Below are positions 8,305 to 17,946 of a stretch of DNA of 64,000 nt, piece by piece. The position numbers and the translations under genes are program-made. The stretch covers positions 62,001-126,000 of the forward strand of contig NZ_JMJJ01000017.1 of NCBI RefSeq assembly GCF_000710035.2, written 5' to 3'. The notes below the pieces were generated by a model. That model had not been told where the DNA came from, did no database searches, and was given only the letters and a program-made list of their open reading frames with translations. Position 1 is the stretch's first letter; every line of letters starts with the position of its first letter. The stretch comes from Pantoea ananatis LMG 2665 (GTDB taxonomy: Bacteria; Pseudomonadota; Gammaproteobacteria; Enterobacterales; Enterobacteriaceae).

Positions 8305-10233
8305 ATGTTTATTACACGTACGTTTTCCGATATGAAAATAGGAAAAAAGCTGGGGTTGAGTTTTGGCGTGCTTATCGTTGCGACCCTCGCGATAGCGCTT
8401 CTGGCCTTCAAAGGTTTCCAGAGCATTAAAGAGAATTCAGCAAAACAAGACGTTACCGTCAACATGGTCAATACACTCAGTAAAGCGCGCATGAACCGTT
8501 TACTGTATCAGTACACGAAAGACGAGCAGTATGCTCAGGTCAACGCCCGCGCACTCAACGAATTAAGCGCCCATTTTGACACGTTAAAGAAATTTGACTG
8601 GAACGCTCAGGGTGAACAACAGCTTGACGTTCTGGGGAGCGCGTTACAAAGCTATCAAACCCTGCGCCAGGCATTCTATCTCGCCTCCAAAAAGACCTTT
8701 GCGGCTTCTGCGGTTATTCAGGGTAACGATCTGCTCACGCTTGGGCAAAGTCTTGATGGGGTGAATATTCCCGCTCAGCCAGAGGCAATGCTGCAGGTAT
8801 TACGCTTAGCCTCATTACTGAAGGAGGTCGCCGGTGACGTCGAGCGCTTTATTGACAAGCCCACTGAAGCCAGTAAAGTCGAAATTTACGGTAATATTAC
8901 GTTCATTGAGCAGATCCGAACTCAGCTTTCGGCGCTCGCCATTCCTGAGATCCAGACGGTCCTTAATACGCAAAAAACGGATCTGACGCAATTAAAGCAG
9001 GCTTTCACGGACTATATGACTGCCGTGGGTGCAGAGGCCGCTGCCTCTTCACAACTCAGTGCAGTGGCCGAAAAGTTAAATACATCTGTGGCTGAGCTCT
9101 TTGACTACCAGGCATCTGAATCTACCAGCGCTCTACTTAACGCTGAACGTCAGATCGCCGTCGTTGCCGCATTGTGTATCCTGCTCAGCCTGTTGGTTGC
9201 CTGGCGTATTACGCGCGCCATTACGGTACCGCTGAAAGAAACGTTGAGCGTGGCTCAGCGCATCTCTGAAGGCGACCTTACCGCCACGCTTTCAACCACG
9301 CGGCGCGACGAACTGGGCCAGTTGATGCAGGCGGTCAGCGTGATGAACGAAAGTCTGCAAAACATCATCACCAACGTGCGCGACGGAGTGAACAGTGTGG
9401 CGCGTGCCTCTTCTGAGATCGCCGCCGGTAATATGGACTTGTCATCGCGCACTGAGCAGCAGTCTGCCGCCGTGGTGCAAACCGCTGCCAGTATGGAAGA
9501 GTTAACTTCCACCGTTAAGCAAAATGCTGAAAACGCGCACCATGCCAGCCAGCTTGCAACGGAAGCATCGGCGAATGCCGGACGGGGCGGTGACATCATT
9601 CGTAACGTAGTCACCACCATGCAAGGCATTACAACCAGCTCAGGTAAAATTGGCGAAATCATCAGCGTAATCAATGGAATATCTTTCCAGACAAATATTC
9701 TGGCGCTGAACGCAGCTGTTGAAGCGGCACGGGCGGGCGAGCAAGGTCGGGGTTTTGCAGTTGTCGCCGGCGAAGTCAGAAATCTTGCGCAGCGCAGTTC
9801 TGTGGCGGCGAAGGAAATCGAGACGCTGATCCGTGATTCACTGCATCGTGTTAACGAAGGGTCCACGCTGGTCGATCAGGCGGGATCGACGATGGATGAA
9901 ATAGTCTTGTCCGTCACGCAGGTGAAGGACATCATGAGCGAAATCGCGGCGGCTTCCGATGAGCAAAACCGCGGCATATCACAAATTGCTCAGGCAATGA
10001 CAGAAATGGATACCACAACACAACAAAACGCCGCACTGGTTGAAGAGTCTTCAGCCGCCGCCAGCTCGCTGGAGTCTCAGGCAGAAGAGCTGGAAAAAAC
10101 GGTCGCCGTGTTCCGTTTGCCCGCGAACAAGAGTGGAATGGCCGTTAGCCACAGCACAGCAAAATCTGTGACCAAAGCGCCTGTCTCTCTTCGTCAGCCC
10201 AATCCAGCCGAGGGTAACTGGGAAACGTTCTGA
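8305..10233 (+). CDS. Methyl-accepting chemotaxis protein
   Basis: 642-residue transmembrane chemoreceptor. It has an N-terminal membrane helix (about residues 15-36), a helical periplasmic ligand domain without an obvious Cache signature, a second membrane helix (about 281-300, AALCILLSLLVAW), a HAMP domain and the cytoplasmic signalling hairpin with the conserved tip containing EAARAGEQGRGFAVVA. It ends in NWETF, the CheR/CheB tethering pentapeptide, so it is a high-abundance (Tsr/Tar-like) receptor that can be adapted efficiently. The start at 8305 is the first ATG after the sigma-28 promoter; ATG 8335 (MKIGKK) is possible. The ligand is unknown. A bidirectional hairpin terminator follows. 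Confidence 0.93.
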   Translation: MFITRTFSDMKIGKKLGLSFGVLIVATLAIALLAFKGFQSIKENSAKQDVTVNMVNTLSKARMNRLLYQYTKDEQYAQVNARALNELSAHFDTLKKFDWNAQGEQQLDVLGSALQSYQTLRQAFYLASKKTFAASAVIQGNDLLTLGQSLDGVNIPAQPEAMLQVLRLASLLKEVAGDVERFIDKPTEASKVEIYGNITFIEQIRTQLSALAIPEIQTVLNTQKTDLTQLKQAFTDYMTAVGAEAAASSQLSAVAEKLNTSVAELFDYQASESTSALLNAERQIAVVAALCILLSLLVAWRITRAITVPLKETLSVAQRISEGDLTATLSTTRRDELGQLMQAVSVMNESLQNIITNVRDGVNSVARASSEIAAGNMDLSSRTEQQSAAVVQTAASMEELTSTVKQNAENAHHASQLATEASANAGRGGDIIRNVVTTMQGITTSSGKIGEIISVINGISFQTNILALNAAVEAARAGEQGRGFAVVAGEVRNLAQRSSVAAKEIETLIRDSLHRVNEGSTLVDQAGSTMDEIVLSVTQVKDIMSEIAAASDEQNRGISQIAQAMTEMDTTTQQNAALVEESSAAASSLESQAEELEKTVAVFRLPANKSGMAVSHSTAKSVTKAPVSLRQPNPAEGNWETF

Positions 10234-10246
10234 CTGTGATGATAAA

Positions 10247-10271
10247 AAACGCCGGCATAATGCCGGCGTTT
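10247..10271. terminator. Bidirectional rho-independent terminator
   Basis: AAACGCCGGCA, loop TAA, TGCCGGCGTTT: an 11-bp stem. A T-rich run follows on the plus strand and six T's follow on the minus strand. It lies between the convergent chemoreceptor gene and the end of the arn operon and can serve both. Confidence 0.85.
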
Positions 10272-10371
10272 GTGTTTGATACGCATCAACGCGGTTCACC
10301 AACCCTGCCCCTGCTCTTTCGGCATAGCCAGACGTTAACTGCCTGACATGGCTCAGAGCGAAACCGTGCTT

Positions 10372-10749
10372 TCAGCTCGTTTTTCCTGGCTTGACGCACA
10401 GACAAAGTAAACCCACCAGGATCAGAAATACCCCCGCCATCGCGCCCGCATGGAACGGCTCTGCAAACAGCGGCAGGCTGATCGCCAGCAACCACACCAG
10501 CACGTAGCTGATGCTCAGTAGCGGATAAGCCCGGCTCAGCGGCAGGTGGCGCAGTGCTAAAAACCAACTCACCATCGAGCAGGCATACGCCGTTAATCCA
10601 CCACACAGCACCAGCAGCGGTAGCCAGTAAAGCGCGTATTGCGTTATCAACATCGGCAGCGCGGGCAACTGGTGCATTGCCCAGCGCAGCATCAGCTGGG
10701 CCAGCGTCACCAGTAAGACGCTGCACAGTGCCAGCAGGTAGCCTCTCAT
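10372..10749 (-). CDS. arnF: Undecaprenyl-phosphate-L-Ara4N flippase subunit ArnF
   Basis: Small four-helix membrane protein of the SMR/EmrE-like fold, about 125 residues (E. coli ArnF 128). With ArnE it is thought to move undecaprenyl-phosphate-aminoarabinose across the inner membrane. Hydrophobic segments are clear (LLALCSVLLVTLAQLML, LYWLPLLVLCGGLTAYA, AMAGVFLILVGLLCLCV). The start is set at the ATG at 10749, which overlaps the arnE stop as ATGA; a longer frame reading upstream into arnE is a shadow. It is the last gene of the arn operon. Confidence 0.9.
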   Translation of the reverse strand: MRGYLLALCSVLLVTLAQLMLRWAMHQLPALPMLITQYALYWLPLLVLCGGLTAYACSMVSWFLALRHLPLSRAYPLLSISYVLVWLLAISLPLFAEPFHAGAMAGVFLILVGLLCLCVKPGKTS

Positions 10750-11072
10750 GCGTAACTCCCTATGATGGCCACGCCCACCACAATCAGTACGGTGCCCATC
10801 CACTGCCAGCGGGTCATTCTTTCCTGCCAGACAAAGCGCGCGGCCAGCGCGACCAGGATGAAATTAATACTCAGCATTGGATAAGCCAGGCTGACGGGCA
10901 ACCGCTGCAGCACTAACAGCCAGACGACCATCCCCAGCGCCAGCAGCGCCAGGCTGGCAACCAGCCAGCCTGTAAGTCGTGCCCGGTTGGTCTGACGCGC
11001 CGCCTGCTTTTGGCAGAGCTGACCGGCACAGGTAAGCAGACTGGTCAGCAGGACCAACAACAAACTCATCAC
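10746..11072 (-). CDS. arnE: Undecaprenyl-phosphate-L-Ara4N flippase subunit ArnE
   Basis: 108-residue partner of ArnF with four predicted membrane helices and the EamA/SMR-like repeat (LPVSLAYPMLSINFILVAL). Its start codon overlaps the arnT stop and its stop overlaps the arnF start (ATGA in both cases), so the three genes are translationally coupled. Length and order match E. coli and Salmonella. Confidence 0.9.
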   Translation of the reverse strand: MMSLLLVLLTSLLTCAGQLCQKQAARQTNRARLTGWLVASLALLALGMVVWLLVLQRLPVSLAYPMLSINFILVALAARFVWQERMTRWQWMGTVLIVVGVAIIGSYA

Positions 11073-12730
11073 TCATCAGCCTGGTTATATTGCAGCAAAA
11101 GCATCCGACCGTTACGGTAAACAGCATCCGCAGGCGGTAAGTCTGTTGGCGTCGCTTCTCCACGATCCAGCATTAAAATCAATGAGACATTGCCCGCTTT
11201 ACGATGTGCCTTAAGCCACTGCGGGAAATCTTCGCTGCTGACATAGGAGGAATGCGCATCAGGGAAGCTGAGGCCATATTGCAGTTCGCCTTTTTGACTG
11301 TATGCAATGATATCGCTACGCTGCAACGTCCAGGCAATCGCAGAAGAGACGCCTGAATTATCGCTTAATATGTAGCGGCTATTGGCAAGGCTGCTTTCAA
11401 TGCTGCGAATAAACACCTGAGGTTGCTTCGTGTTTTCAACGCCCTCAGGAATGCCCGAACCCACACAGAGTGCCAGAGCCAGCGGGCATAGTGCCGCTGC
11501 CAGCCAACGACTTTGTGGCGATTTCAGGCTGAAAAGCCCCGCAATTGCCCAGCCAGCAAAGGACAACACGGCCATAGACAGCGCCAGCAACTGATGCGGT
11601 CCATAGAGTGGTCGATGACTCAAACCCCAGGGCGCAAATACGGCTAATAACGCAATAATACAGGCCGTACCGAATACGATATTTATCCACGCATTGATGG
11701 TAAAGACTCGCGTGTTCTGGCGGGCTTTTTGCCAGGCATAGCTGGCCATCAGCAAGGCCAACGGCGCAAAGCAGGGCAGGATATACGTTGGCAGTTTGCC
11801 CTTTGCGATACTGAAAAACAGCAGAGGAATGACCACCCAGCTCAGGAGATAAAGCGCACCGGGAGACTGTTTGCGTTCGCGCCAGCCCGACCGCAATGCG
11901 CCAGGCAGCAGCGCCAGCCAGGGAAGCGCACCGGCGATCAGGACGGGCACGTAATACCAGAAAGGCGCTTTGTGTTGGGCATTCTCTTCTGCAAAACGCT
12001 GAATATGCTCGACCCAGAAAAAGTAATGCCAGAAGTCAGGTTGCTGCTGCTGAATCGCGATCGCCCAGGGCGCACTGATTAATGCCGCGCTGACGATGGC
12101 AAGCGGGCCAAAAATAACCAGCTCGCGGAAACGCTGGTGCCAGATGGCCCAAGGCAGGATCGCTATCACCGGTACGGCAAGAGCCAGAAAACCTTTGGTC
12201 ATAAAGCCCATACCGCAGGCCAGCCCTAACAGCAGATAACGCACGACCCTTTGCGGGTTAGTTTGTGCCTCACTGGCATACCAGTAGCTGCACATGGCGG
12301 CCACCATCCACAATGTCAGCATCGGGTCCAGCACCGCGTAACTTCCGACGCCGTAAACCAGCAGCGAGGTTAAAAAGATCACGCTGGCCGTTAGCGCCAC
12401 GCTGCGCTGCGCAAAAATACGGCAGCCCAGCCAGAAAATCAGCACTGCGCTCATCAACGTTGAAAAGACCGAACCAATCCTGACCGCAAAGTTATTGTGG
12501 CCAAAAATGGCCTGACCTACGGTGTTGAACCAGTATCCGGCTATCGGTTTTTCAAAATAACGCAGACCGAAGAAATGCGGCGTAATCCAGTTACCGTTTT
12601 GCAGCATTTCCCGGCTGATTTCGGCATAACGTGTTTCGTCAGGTTGCCAGAGATTACGGAACTCCAGAGGGACTAAATAATAGAGGATAAAAAGTGAAAC
12701 CAGTAATAGGGTCTTTTTGGTGGCAGTCAT
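11069..12730 (-). CDS. arnT: Lipid IVA 4-amino-4-deoxy-L-arabinosyltransferase ArnT
   Basis: 553-residue GT83 transferase of the inner membrane (E. coli 550). It transfers L-Ara4N from undecaprenyl phosphate to lipid A phosphates on the periplasmic side, lowering negative charge and giving resistance to polymyxin and cationic peptides. The first periplasmic loop carries the conserved LWQPDETRYAEISREM segment with the acidic DE pair, followed by many hydrophobic helices and a soluble C-terminal domain. It starts five bases after arnD ends. The reading frame is intact. Confidence 0.94.
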   Translation of the reverse strand: MTATKKTLLLVSLFILYYLVPLEFRNLWQPDETRYAEISREMLQNGNWITPHFFGLRYFEKPIAGYWFNTVGQAIFGHNNFAVRIGSVFSTLMSAVLIFWLGCRIFAQRSVALTASVIFLTSLLVYGVGSYAVLDPMLTLWMVAAMCSYWYASEAQTNPQRVVRYLLLGLACGMGFMTKGFLALAVPVIAILPWAIWHQRFRELVIFGPLAIVSAALISAPWAIAIQQQQPDFWHYFFWVEHIQRFAEENAQHKAPFWYYVPVLIAGALPWLALLPGALRSGWRERKQSPGALYLLSWVVIPLLFFSIAKGKLPTYILPCFAPLALLMASYAWQKARQNTRVFTINAWINIVFGTACIIALLAVFAPWGLSHRPLYGPHQLLALSMAVLSFAGWAIAGLFSLKSPQSRWLAAALCPLALALCVGSGIPEGVENTKQPQVFIRSIESSLANSRYILSDNSGVSSAIAWTLQRSDIIAYSQKGELQYGLSFPDAHSSYVSSEDFPQWLKAHRKAGNVSLILMLDRGEATPTDLPPADAVYRNGRMLLLQYNQADE

Positions 12731-12735
12731 GGTGC

Positions 12736-13629
12736 TTACCTTGTTAAATTCTCACAACCCAACCAGCCTTCCCGGCCAGCGATATGACCACGAACCACTT
12801 TACCCACCGGTAAGGTTTCGAGGTCTGCAGGTAAGAGTTCGCTCAGCGGGCAAAACTGTATTCCCTGCTCACGGGCGCGCTGCAACAACGTATCAAACGC
12901 ACTAAGCTGGCTGATACCTTCCACTTCGGCATGGATGGTATAAACCGGCGTGCCCTGGTCAGCCTGAATTTTTTCCAGAATGTAGTCGTTGAAACGTTCG
13001 GCGCTGAGCGTGGGTCCAACGACCTCGTCCCATGTCGGTAAGGTGACAGGGATCTGAACCGTACCCAGCTCGCCATTTCTTAACTGTGGGCGAAACGGCC
13101 TGGTACCGCGGCAGTCGCTGTTGTACTGAAAGCCAAACGTTTCTTTTGCCTGGATTACGCGACCATCAGCGCGCCATCCGGCCACCGCTGAGCAGGTCAC
13201 CGGTTGTCCGGTTATGGCTTCCAGCGCGTCGCGCCCTAACGCTATCTGTTGAATGAGCTGCGGCGCTTTCCAGACGCCCGCCCAGGTTTGCCAGGCAAAA
13301 TGATCCCAGGCATGCAGACCGACCTCATGGCGATCGGCGGTTGAGCGAATGATATCGCTCATCCCTGCCCCGATCCGCTTTCCTGGCCAGGCCGTTCCGG
13401 CTAACAGAATGTCCCAGCCATAAAGGGATGCTGCGCGTGAGCGCAGCATTTTCCACAGAAAGCGTGGTTTCATCAGACGCCATAAATGGCGTCCCATGTT
13501 GTCGGGTCCGACACTAAAGAAAAACGACGCCTGGAGATCATGTTTATTGAACAGATCCAGAAGCGCGGGGACGCCAAGTTTTGTCCCGCGCCAGGTATCT
13601 ACATCAACACGCAGACCAACCTTTCTCAT
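12736..13629 (-). CDS. arnD: 4-deoxy-4-formamido-L-arabinose-phosphoundecaprenol deformylase ArnD
   Basis: 297-residue member of the NodB/polysaccharide deacetylase superfamily. It removes the formyl group from undecaprenyl-phosphate-Ara4FN, making the modification irreversible. Metal-site features are visible: GLRVDVDTWRG near the N-terminus (Asp residues) and EVGLHAWDHFAWQ (His pair) around residues 133-140. The start overlaps the end of arnA (ATGA). Confidence 0.94.
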   Translation of the reverse strand: MRKVGLRVDVDTWRGTKLGVPALLDLFNKHDLQASFFFSVGPDNMGRHLWRLMKPRFLWKMLRSRAASLYGWDILLAGTAWPGKRIGAGMSDIIRSTADRHEVGLHAWDHFAWQTWAGVWKAPQLIQQIALGRDALEAITGQPVTCSAVAGWRADGRVIQAKETFGFQYNSDCRGTRPFRPQLRNGELGTVQIPVTLPTWDEVVGPTLSAERFNDYILEKIQADQGTPVYTIHAEVEGISQLSAFDTLLQRAREQGIQFCPLSELLPADLETLPVGKVVRGHIAGREGWLGCENLTR

Positions 13630-15608
13630 TCCTTGTCGTCCTGAAGCTCAACGGTACGCAGGAAGAAGTCGAGCGTATTATCAATCGTGGTGTTCATTTC
13701 CACGGTAGGCGTCCAGCCGAGCAGACGTTTAGCATTACGGATTGATGGCTTACGGTGTTCAACATCCTGATAGCCCTTGCCGTAGTAGCTGCTGCTCTCC
13801 ACTTCGCGGAAGCCGGCAAATGGTGGGAAGCTGGCACGCAGCGGATGACGTTCAAAGCTTTCCAGCAGACGCTCAGCCAGCTCTTTGATGCTGGCTTCGT
13901 TATCCGGGTTACCGATGTTGATGATTTGTCCGTCGCAATTATTGTTTTTGTTTTCAATAATTTTAAACAGCGCTTCGACACCGTCGCTGATATCGGTAAA
14001 ACAACGCTTCTGGCGACCACCATCAAACAGCTTGATGGGCGATCCTTCCACCAGGTTTAAGATCAGCTGAGTGATCGCACGTGAACTCCCAATACGCGCC
14101 GCGTTCAGGTTGTCTAAGCGCGGGCCCATCCAGTTGAAAGGACGGAACAGGGTAAAGCGCAGCCCTTCTTTTTCCCCGTAAGCCCAGATAACGCGATCCA
14201 GCAGTTGCTTGGAAACGGAATAAATCCAGCGCTGTTTGTTAATTGGACCCACGACCAGATTTGAGTGATCCTCATCGAAATTCGCATCGGTACACATGCC
14301 GTACACTTCAGACGTCGAGGGGAAAATAATGCGTTTGCCGTATTTAACGCAGTCGCGAACAATTTTGAGGTTTTCTTCAAAATCCAGTTCGAAAACGCGC
14401 AGCGGATTACGGGTATATTCAATCGGTGTTGCGATGGCCACCAGGGGCAGGATCACATCACATTTTTTGATGTGATACTCAATCCACTCAGAGTGAATAC
14501 TGATGTCGCCTTCAACAAACTGGAAGCGTGGATGTCCGACAAACCGGCTAATCGCATCAGAACCGATATCCAGACCAAAGACTTCGAAATTGTCATCCTG
14601 CAGCAAACGTTCGGTCAGATGGTTACCGATAAACCCGTTCACACCCAGAATTAAGACACGGGTACGGCGTTTTACGGCTGCAACGGCCTGTGAATAAAGC
14701 AGTGCGCCATTCACCATGCCCAGATGCTGAGCCAGCTGAACACCGTTCATGTACACGCTGTTTGCGGTCTGGCCGGTCTGAATCTCCAGGGCGCCTTCTC
14801 CACAGGCCACGACAAATGGCTCTGCAGACAGCACGGTGCCGGGCCTGACGTTATGCGGGGTGGAGAGTACTTTTGCTTTCCAGACCACGAATTTGGTGGT
14901 GCCGGCAAAGGCAAACGCGCCCGGCCACGGATCGGTCACCGCACGCACCAGATTATTAATTTGGCTGGCAGGCAGCGCCCAGTTAATCCGGCCATCTTCT
15001 GGCGTACGACGACCCACTACCGTGGCGTCCGCTTCATTTTGCGGGGTGCCAACGATGTTGCCCTGTTTCATGGCAGGTAAAGCACTTTCAAGAAGCGCGC
15101 TGGCGCAGTCAACCAGCTTGCGGTGCAGCGTCAGTGCGTTATCTTCATCGGCGATGGCGACACGCTGCTGAGCAATGATCTCGCCCGCGTCCGCTTTTTT
15201 AACCATGCGGTGTAAAGTGACACCGGTTTCGGTTTCTCCGTTGACCAGCGCCCAGTTTAATGGTGCGCGTCCGCGATATTTCGGCAGCAGTGAGCCGTGA
15301 AGGTTAAAGGCACCCTGCTTCGCACTGTTCAGAATCTGATCGCACAGCAGGTTACGGTAATAGAATGAGAAAATCACATCGGGTTCAGCCGATTTGATGC
15401 GATCGATCCACAGAGGATGGTTAACTTCATCCGGAGCATAAACCGGGATAGAATTTTCAGCCGCGATTCGCGCCACTGAGCCAAAAAAGTGATTTTCTGA
15501 CGCCGTGTCGGCATGGGTATAGATCGCGCTGATGGTAAAGCCCGCTTTTAACAGCGCATTGATGCCCGCACAACCCATGTCGTGATAAGCGAAGACGATA
15601 GTTTTCAT
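13626..15608 (-). CDS. arnA: Bifunctional UDP-Ara4N formyltransferase / UDP-GlcA decarboxylase ArnA
   Basis: 660-residue cytosolic enzyme (E. coli 660). The N-terminal 300 residues are the 10-formyl-THF formyltransferase, with FNLHGSLLPKYRGRAP and the KKADAGEII aspartate. The C-terminal half is a short-chain dehydrogenase-type UDP-glucuronate decarboxylase, with the NAD-binding GVNGFIGNHL, catalytic STSEVYG and YSVSK tyrosine/lysine. It carries out the first committed oxidation and the later N-formylation of the Ara4N pathway. Its start abuts the arnC stop. Confidence 0.95.
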   Translation of the reverse strand: MKTIVFAYHDMGCAGINALLKAGFTISAIYTHADTASENHFFGSVARIAAENSIPVYAPDEVNHPLWIDRIKSAEPDVIFSFYYRNLLCDQILNSAKQGAFNLHGSLLPKYRGRAPLNWALVNGETETGVTLHRMVKKADAGEIIAQQRVAIADEDNALTLHRKLVDCASALLESALPAMKQGNIVGTPQNEADATVVGRRTPEDGRINWALPASQINNLVRAVTDPWPGAFAFAGTTKFVVWKAKVLSTPHNVRPGTVLSAEPFVVACGEGALEIQTGQTANSVYMNGVQLAQHLGMVNGALLYSQAVAAVKRRTRVLILGVNGFIGNHLTERLLQDDNFEVFGLDIGSDAISRFVGHPRFQFVEGDISIHSEWIEYHIKKCDVILPLVAIATPIEYTRNPLRVFELDFEENLKIVRDCVKYGKRIIFPSTSEVYGMCTDANFDEDHSNLVVGPINKQRWIYSVSKQLLDRVIWAYGEKEGLRFTLFRPFNWMGPRLDNLNAARIGSSRAITQLILNLVEGSPIKLFDGGRQKRCFTDISDGVEALFKIIENKNNNCDGQIINIGNPDNEASIKELAERLLESFERHPLRASFPPFAGFREVESSSYYGKGYQDVEHRKPSIRNAKRLLGWTPTVEMNTTIDNTLDFFLRTVELQDDKE

Positions 15609-16587
15609 TACTCGGTTTCCTGTACAGAACGGTCTTTCTGAGGATTGATAACACGTTGAATAAAATAGCGAGGTCTGGCACGAACATCGTTGTAAATACG
15701 GCCGATATACTCGCCAAGCAGCCCCATACCAATAAACTGCGCGCCGATGAAAATAAACAGCACGGCAAATAACACGAAGACGCCATCACCGGCCCAGGCT
15801 GCTCCGAAACACAGTCGCAGAAGAATCAACACCACGGAGAAGGCAAAACCAGTCAGCGCAATAAGGCTGCCGAGCACGCTCAGCATGCGTAACGGGGTCG
15901 TGGTCAGGCAGGTCACCAGGTCATACATCAGGTTGATTAAGCGCATGAAGCTGTATTTTGAACTGCCGTGCTCACGTTCAGCATGAGTGACGGGCAATTC
16001 GATCGTGCGTCGTGCAAAGGTATTCGCCAGAATAGGGATAAACGTGCTGCGCTCGTGGCAGTTCAGCATGGCATCAATGATGTGGCGACGGTAAGCCCGC
16101 AGCATGCAACCATAATCACCCATCGATTTTCCGGTCACGCGCTGAATCATCTGGTTGATGGTGCGTGATGCCTGACGGCGGAACCAGCTGTCCTGGCGAT
16201 TCTGGCGAACGGTGCCCACAACGTCATAGCCTTCCTGGGCGGCAGCCACCAGACGCGGGATCTCTTCAGGTGGATTTTGCAAGTCTGCATCCAGCGTGAT
16301 AATCAAATCTCCGCTGACGTGACTGAAGCCCGCCATGATCGCGGAGTGCTGGCCATAATTACGGTTGAGTAGCACAGCCACAATATGGCTGTCGGCAGCG
16401 AGGCGGCGTCAGCAATCATTACGGCTGATGCATCCTGGCTCCCGTCGTCAACCAACAGGATCTCATAGTCCAGATTAAGACTTTTACAGGCATCATTCGT
16501 GCGCTGAATTAATGCCGGTAAACTTTCCTGCTCGTTATAGACCGGGATCACTACCGATACTTTTTCAATCTCTTTATCGTCGAACAT
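15608..16587 (-). pseudogene. arnC: arnC, undecaprenyl-phosphate Ara4FN transferase, one-base frameshift
   Basis: The product should be a 326-residue GT2 transferase with two C-terminal membrane helices that links Ara4FN to undecaprenyl phosphate. Here the 5' part (from ATG 16587, MFDDKEIEKVSVVIPVYNEQ to MIADAAS) and the 3' part (ADSHIVAVLLNRNYGQHSA onward, with DADLQNPPEE and the membrane helices) lie in different frames. They join near 16394-16398, where one base appears missing; adding one restores a 14-residue stretch colinear with E. coli ArnC. The locus is 980 bases instead of a multiple of three. The break lies about 60 codons in, before the DAD catalytic motif, so the product would be inactive unless this is a sequencing error. 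Confidence 0.85.
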
Positions 16588-17724
16588 TTAAACCCCAGTC
16601 AGTTCACGTAGTGCGCTGATAACGCGTTCAACGTCATCATCTGTCATGTCGGGAAACAGCGGAATCGAACAAATGCGCTCGCTGTTCCACTCAGTCGCGG
16701 GCAACGATAATTGCGGATAGTGCTCGCGGTAATATTTGTGTGTGTGGGCCGCGCGGAAATGGAGGCCGGTTCCGATATCCTGCTCTTTAAGCTTCTGCAT
16801 CAGCGCATCGCGAGAGAAACCACATGCCTGCTCATCCACACGGATGATGAAGAGATGCCACGCATGCTGGTGCGACCAGGCGGGCGGAACCAGCGGCTTG
16901 AAGGGCGTATCTTTCAGCGCCTCCAGATAGCGTTGCGCAATGGCCGCGCGGCGCTGGTTGATTTCAGGCAACTTTTCAAGCTGGACCAGCGCAATGGCCG
17001 CGCTGATATCAGGCAGGTTGTATTTAAAGCCGGGCATGATGACTTCCGCCTGCGGCTGACGGCCATGGGTTTGTCTGTCAAAGGCATCGACGCCAAGGCC
17101 ATGAAATTTGAGGCTACGGATCCGATCGGCAAGGGCAGCATCGTCGGTCACGACCAGACCACCCTCGGCGCAGGTCATATTTTTGATAGCGTGGAATGAA
17201 AAAATAGCATTGCCATGCCCGCCAACATGCTTGCCCTTGTAATACGTGCCGGCCGCATGTGCCGCATCTTCGATGACCGGAATGCCATGGCGTTTGCCAA
17301 TAGCATAAATGGCATCGATATCGGCGGGTGCGCCAGCGTAGTGGACTGGGATGATCGCTTTGGTATTTGGGGTGATTGCCGCTTCAATGGCTTCAGGCGT
17401 GACCATCAGGTTATCGACGTCAATATCGATCATGACCGGTGTGGCGCCCAGTAAAGTGATGATGTTGAGTGTGGAAACCCAGGTCAGTGAAGGGGTAATA
17501 ACCTCATCCCCTGCCTTAATGCCCAGCGCCATCAACATGACGTGCATACCGGCGGTGGCGGAAGTCACGGCGATAGCGTGTTGATTTCCGGTCAGCTGGC
17601 AAAATGCACGCTCAAGTTCTGCACATTTTGGCCCGGTAGTAATCCATCCCGATGCAAACACATCACGTACTGCAGACAGTTCAGTCTCACCCAGAGATGG
17701 GCGGGAAAACGGAAGAAACGCCAT
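16588..17724 (-). CDS. arnB: UDP-Ara4O aminotransferase ArnB
   Basis: 378-residue PLP-dependent aminotransferase of the DegT/DnrJ/EryC1 family, first gene of the arn operon. It converts UDP-4-keto-pentose to UDP-L-Ara4N using glutamate. The PLP lysine lies in FSFHAIKNMTCAEGG, and the family motifs SATAGMHV, PVHYAGAPAD and EDAAHA are present. ATG 17724 is chosen because an AAGGA Shine-Dalgarno sits nine bases upstream; a TTG one codon earlier is less likely. The stop directly precedes the arnC start. Confidence 0.95.
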   Translation of the reverse strand: MAFLPFSRPSLGETELSAVRDVFASGWITTGPKCAELERAFCQLTGNQHAIAVTSATAGMHVMLMALGIKAGDEVITPSLTWVSTLNIITLLGATPVMIDIDVDNLMVTPEAIEAAITPNTKAIIPVHYAGAPADIDAIYAIGKRHGIPVIEDAAHAAGTYYKGKHVGGHGNAIFSFHAIKNMTCAEGGLVVTDDAALADRIRSLKFHGLGVDAFDRQTHGRQPQAEVIMPGFKYNLPDISAAIALVQLEKLPEINQRRAAIAQRYLEALKDTPFKPLVPPAWSHQHAWHLFIIRVDEQACGFSRDALMQKLKEQDIGTGLHFRAAHTHKYYREHYPQLSLPATEWNSERICSIPLFPDMTDDDVERVISALRELTGV

Positions 17725-17913
17725 CAAGTAATATCCTTAAACTGTTTTGCCGTTTTTCTACAAACTGAGATGAAGTTTGAAATGCAAAAGTGAGAAAAAT
17801 GCAATTGAACGTTCATCAAACGTCGTCAAAATCGGCAAAAAACAGGCAAAATCACAAAAATCTGGCAAGAGAAATAAAACATTAGAAAAATATTTATTTC
17901 ACACCCGTCTCAA

Positions 17914-17946
17914 ATCATACGCCCGGAACCTTAACCAAACATTAAA
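17914..17946 (-). promoter_or_regulatory. PmrA-box promoter of the arn operon
   Basis: Read on the minus strand: TTTAAT, GTTTG, GTTAAG (17946 down to 17930), matching the PmrA box YTTAAK-N5-YTTAAK at 11 of 12 positions and in the same orientation as arnB. A -10-like TATGAT follows at 17919-17914, placing the box over the -35 region, as in PmrA-activated promoters. This implies a 5' leader of about 180 nt before arnB. Confidence 0.72.

Noticed and set aside
10372..10803. Longer arnF frame beginning inside arnE
   Set aside because: The extra 18 residues are not ArnF-like. The ATG overlapping the arnE stop fits the E. coli length and operon coupling.
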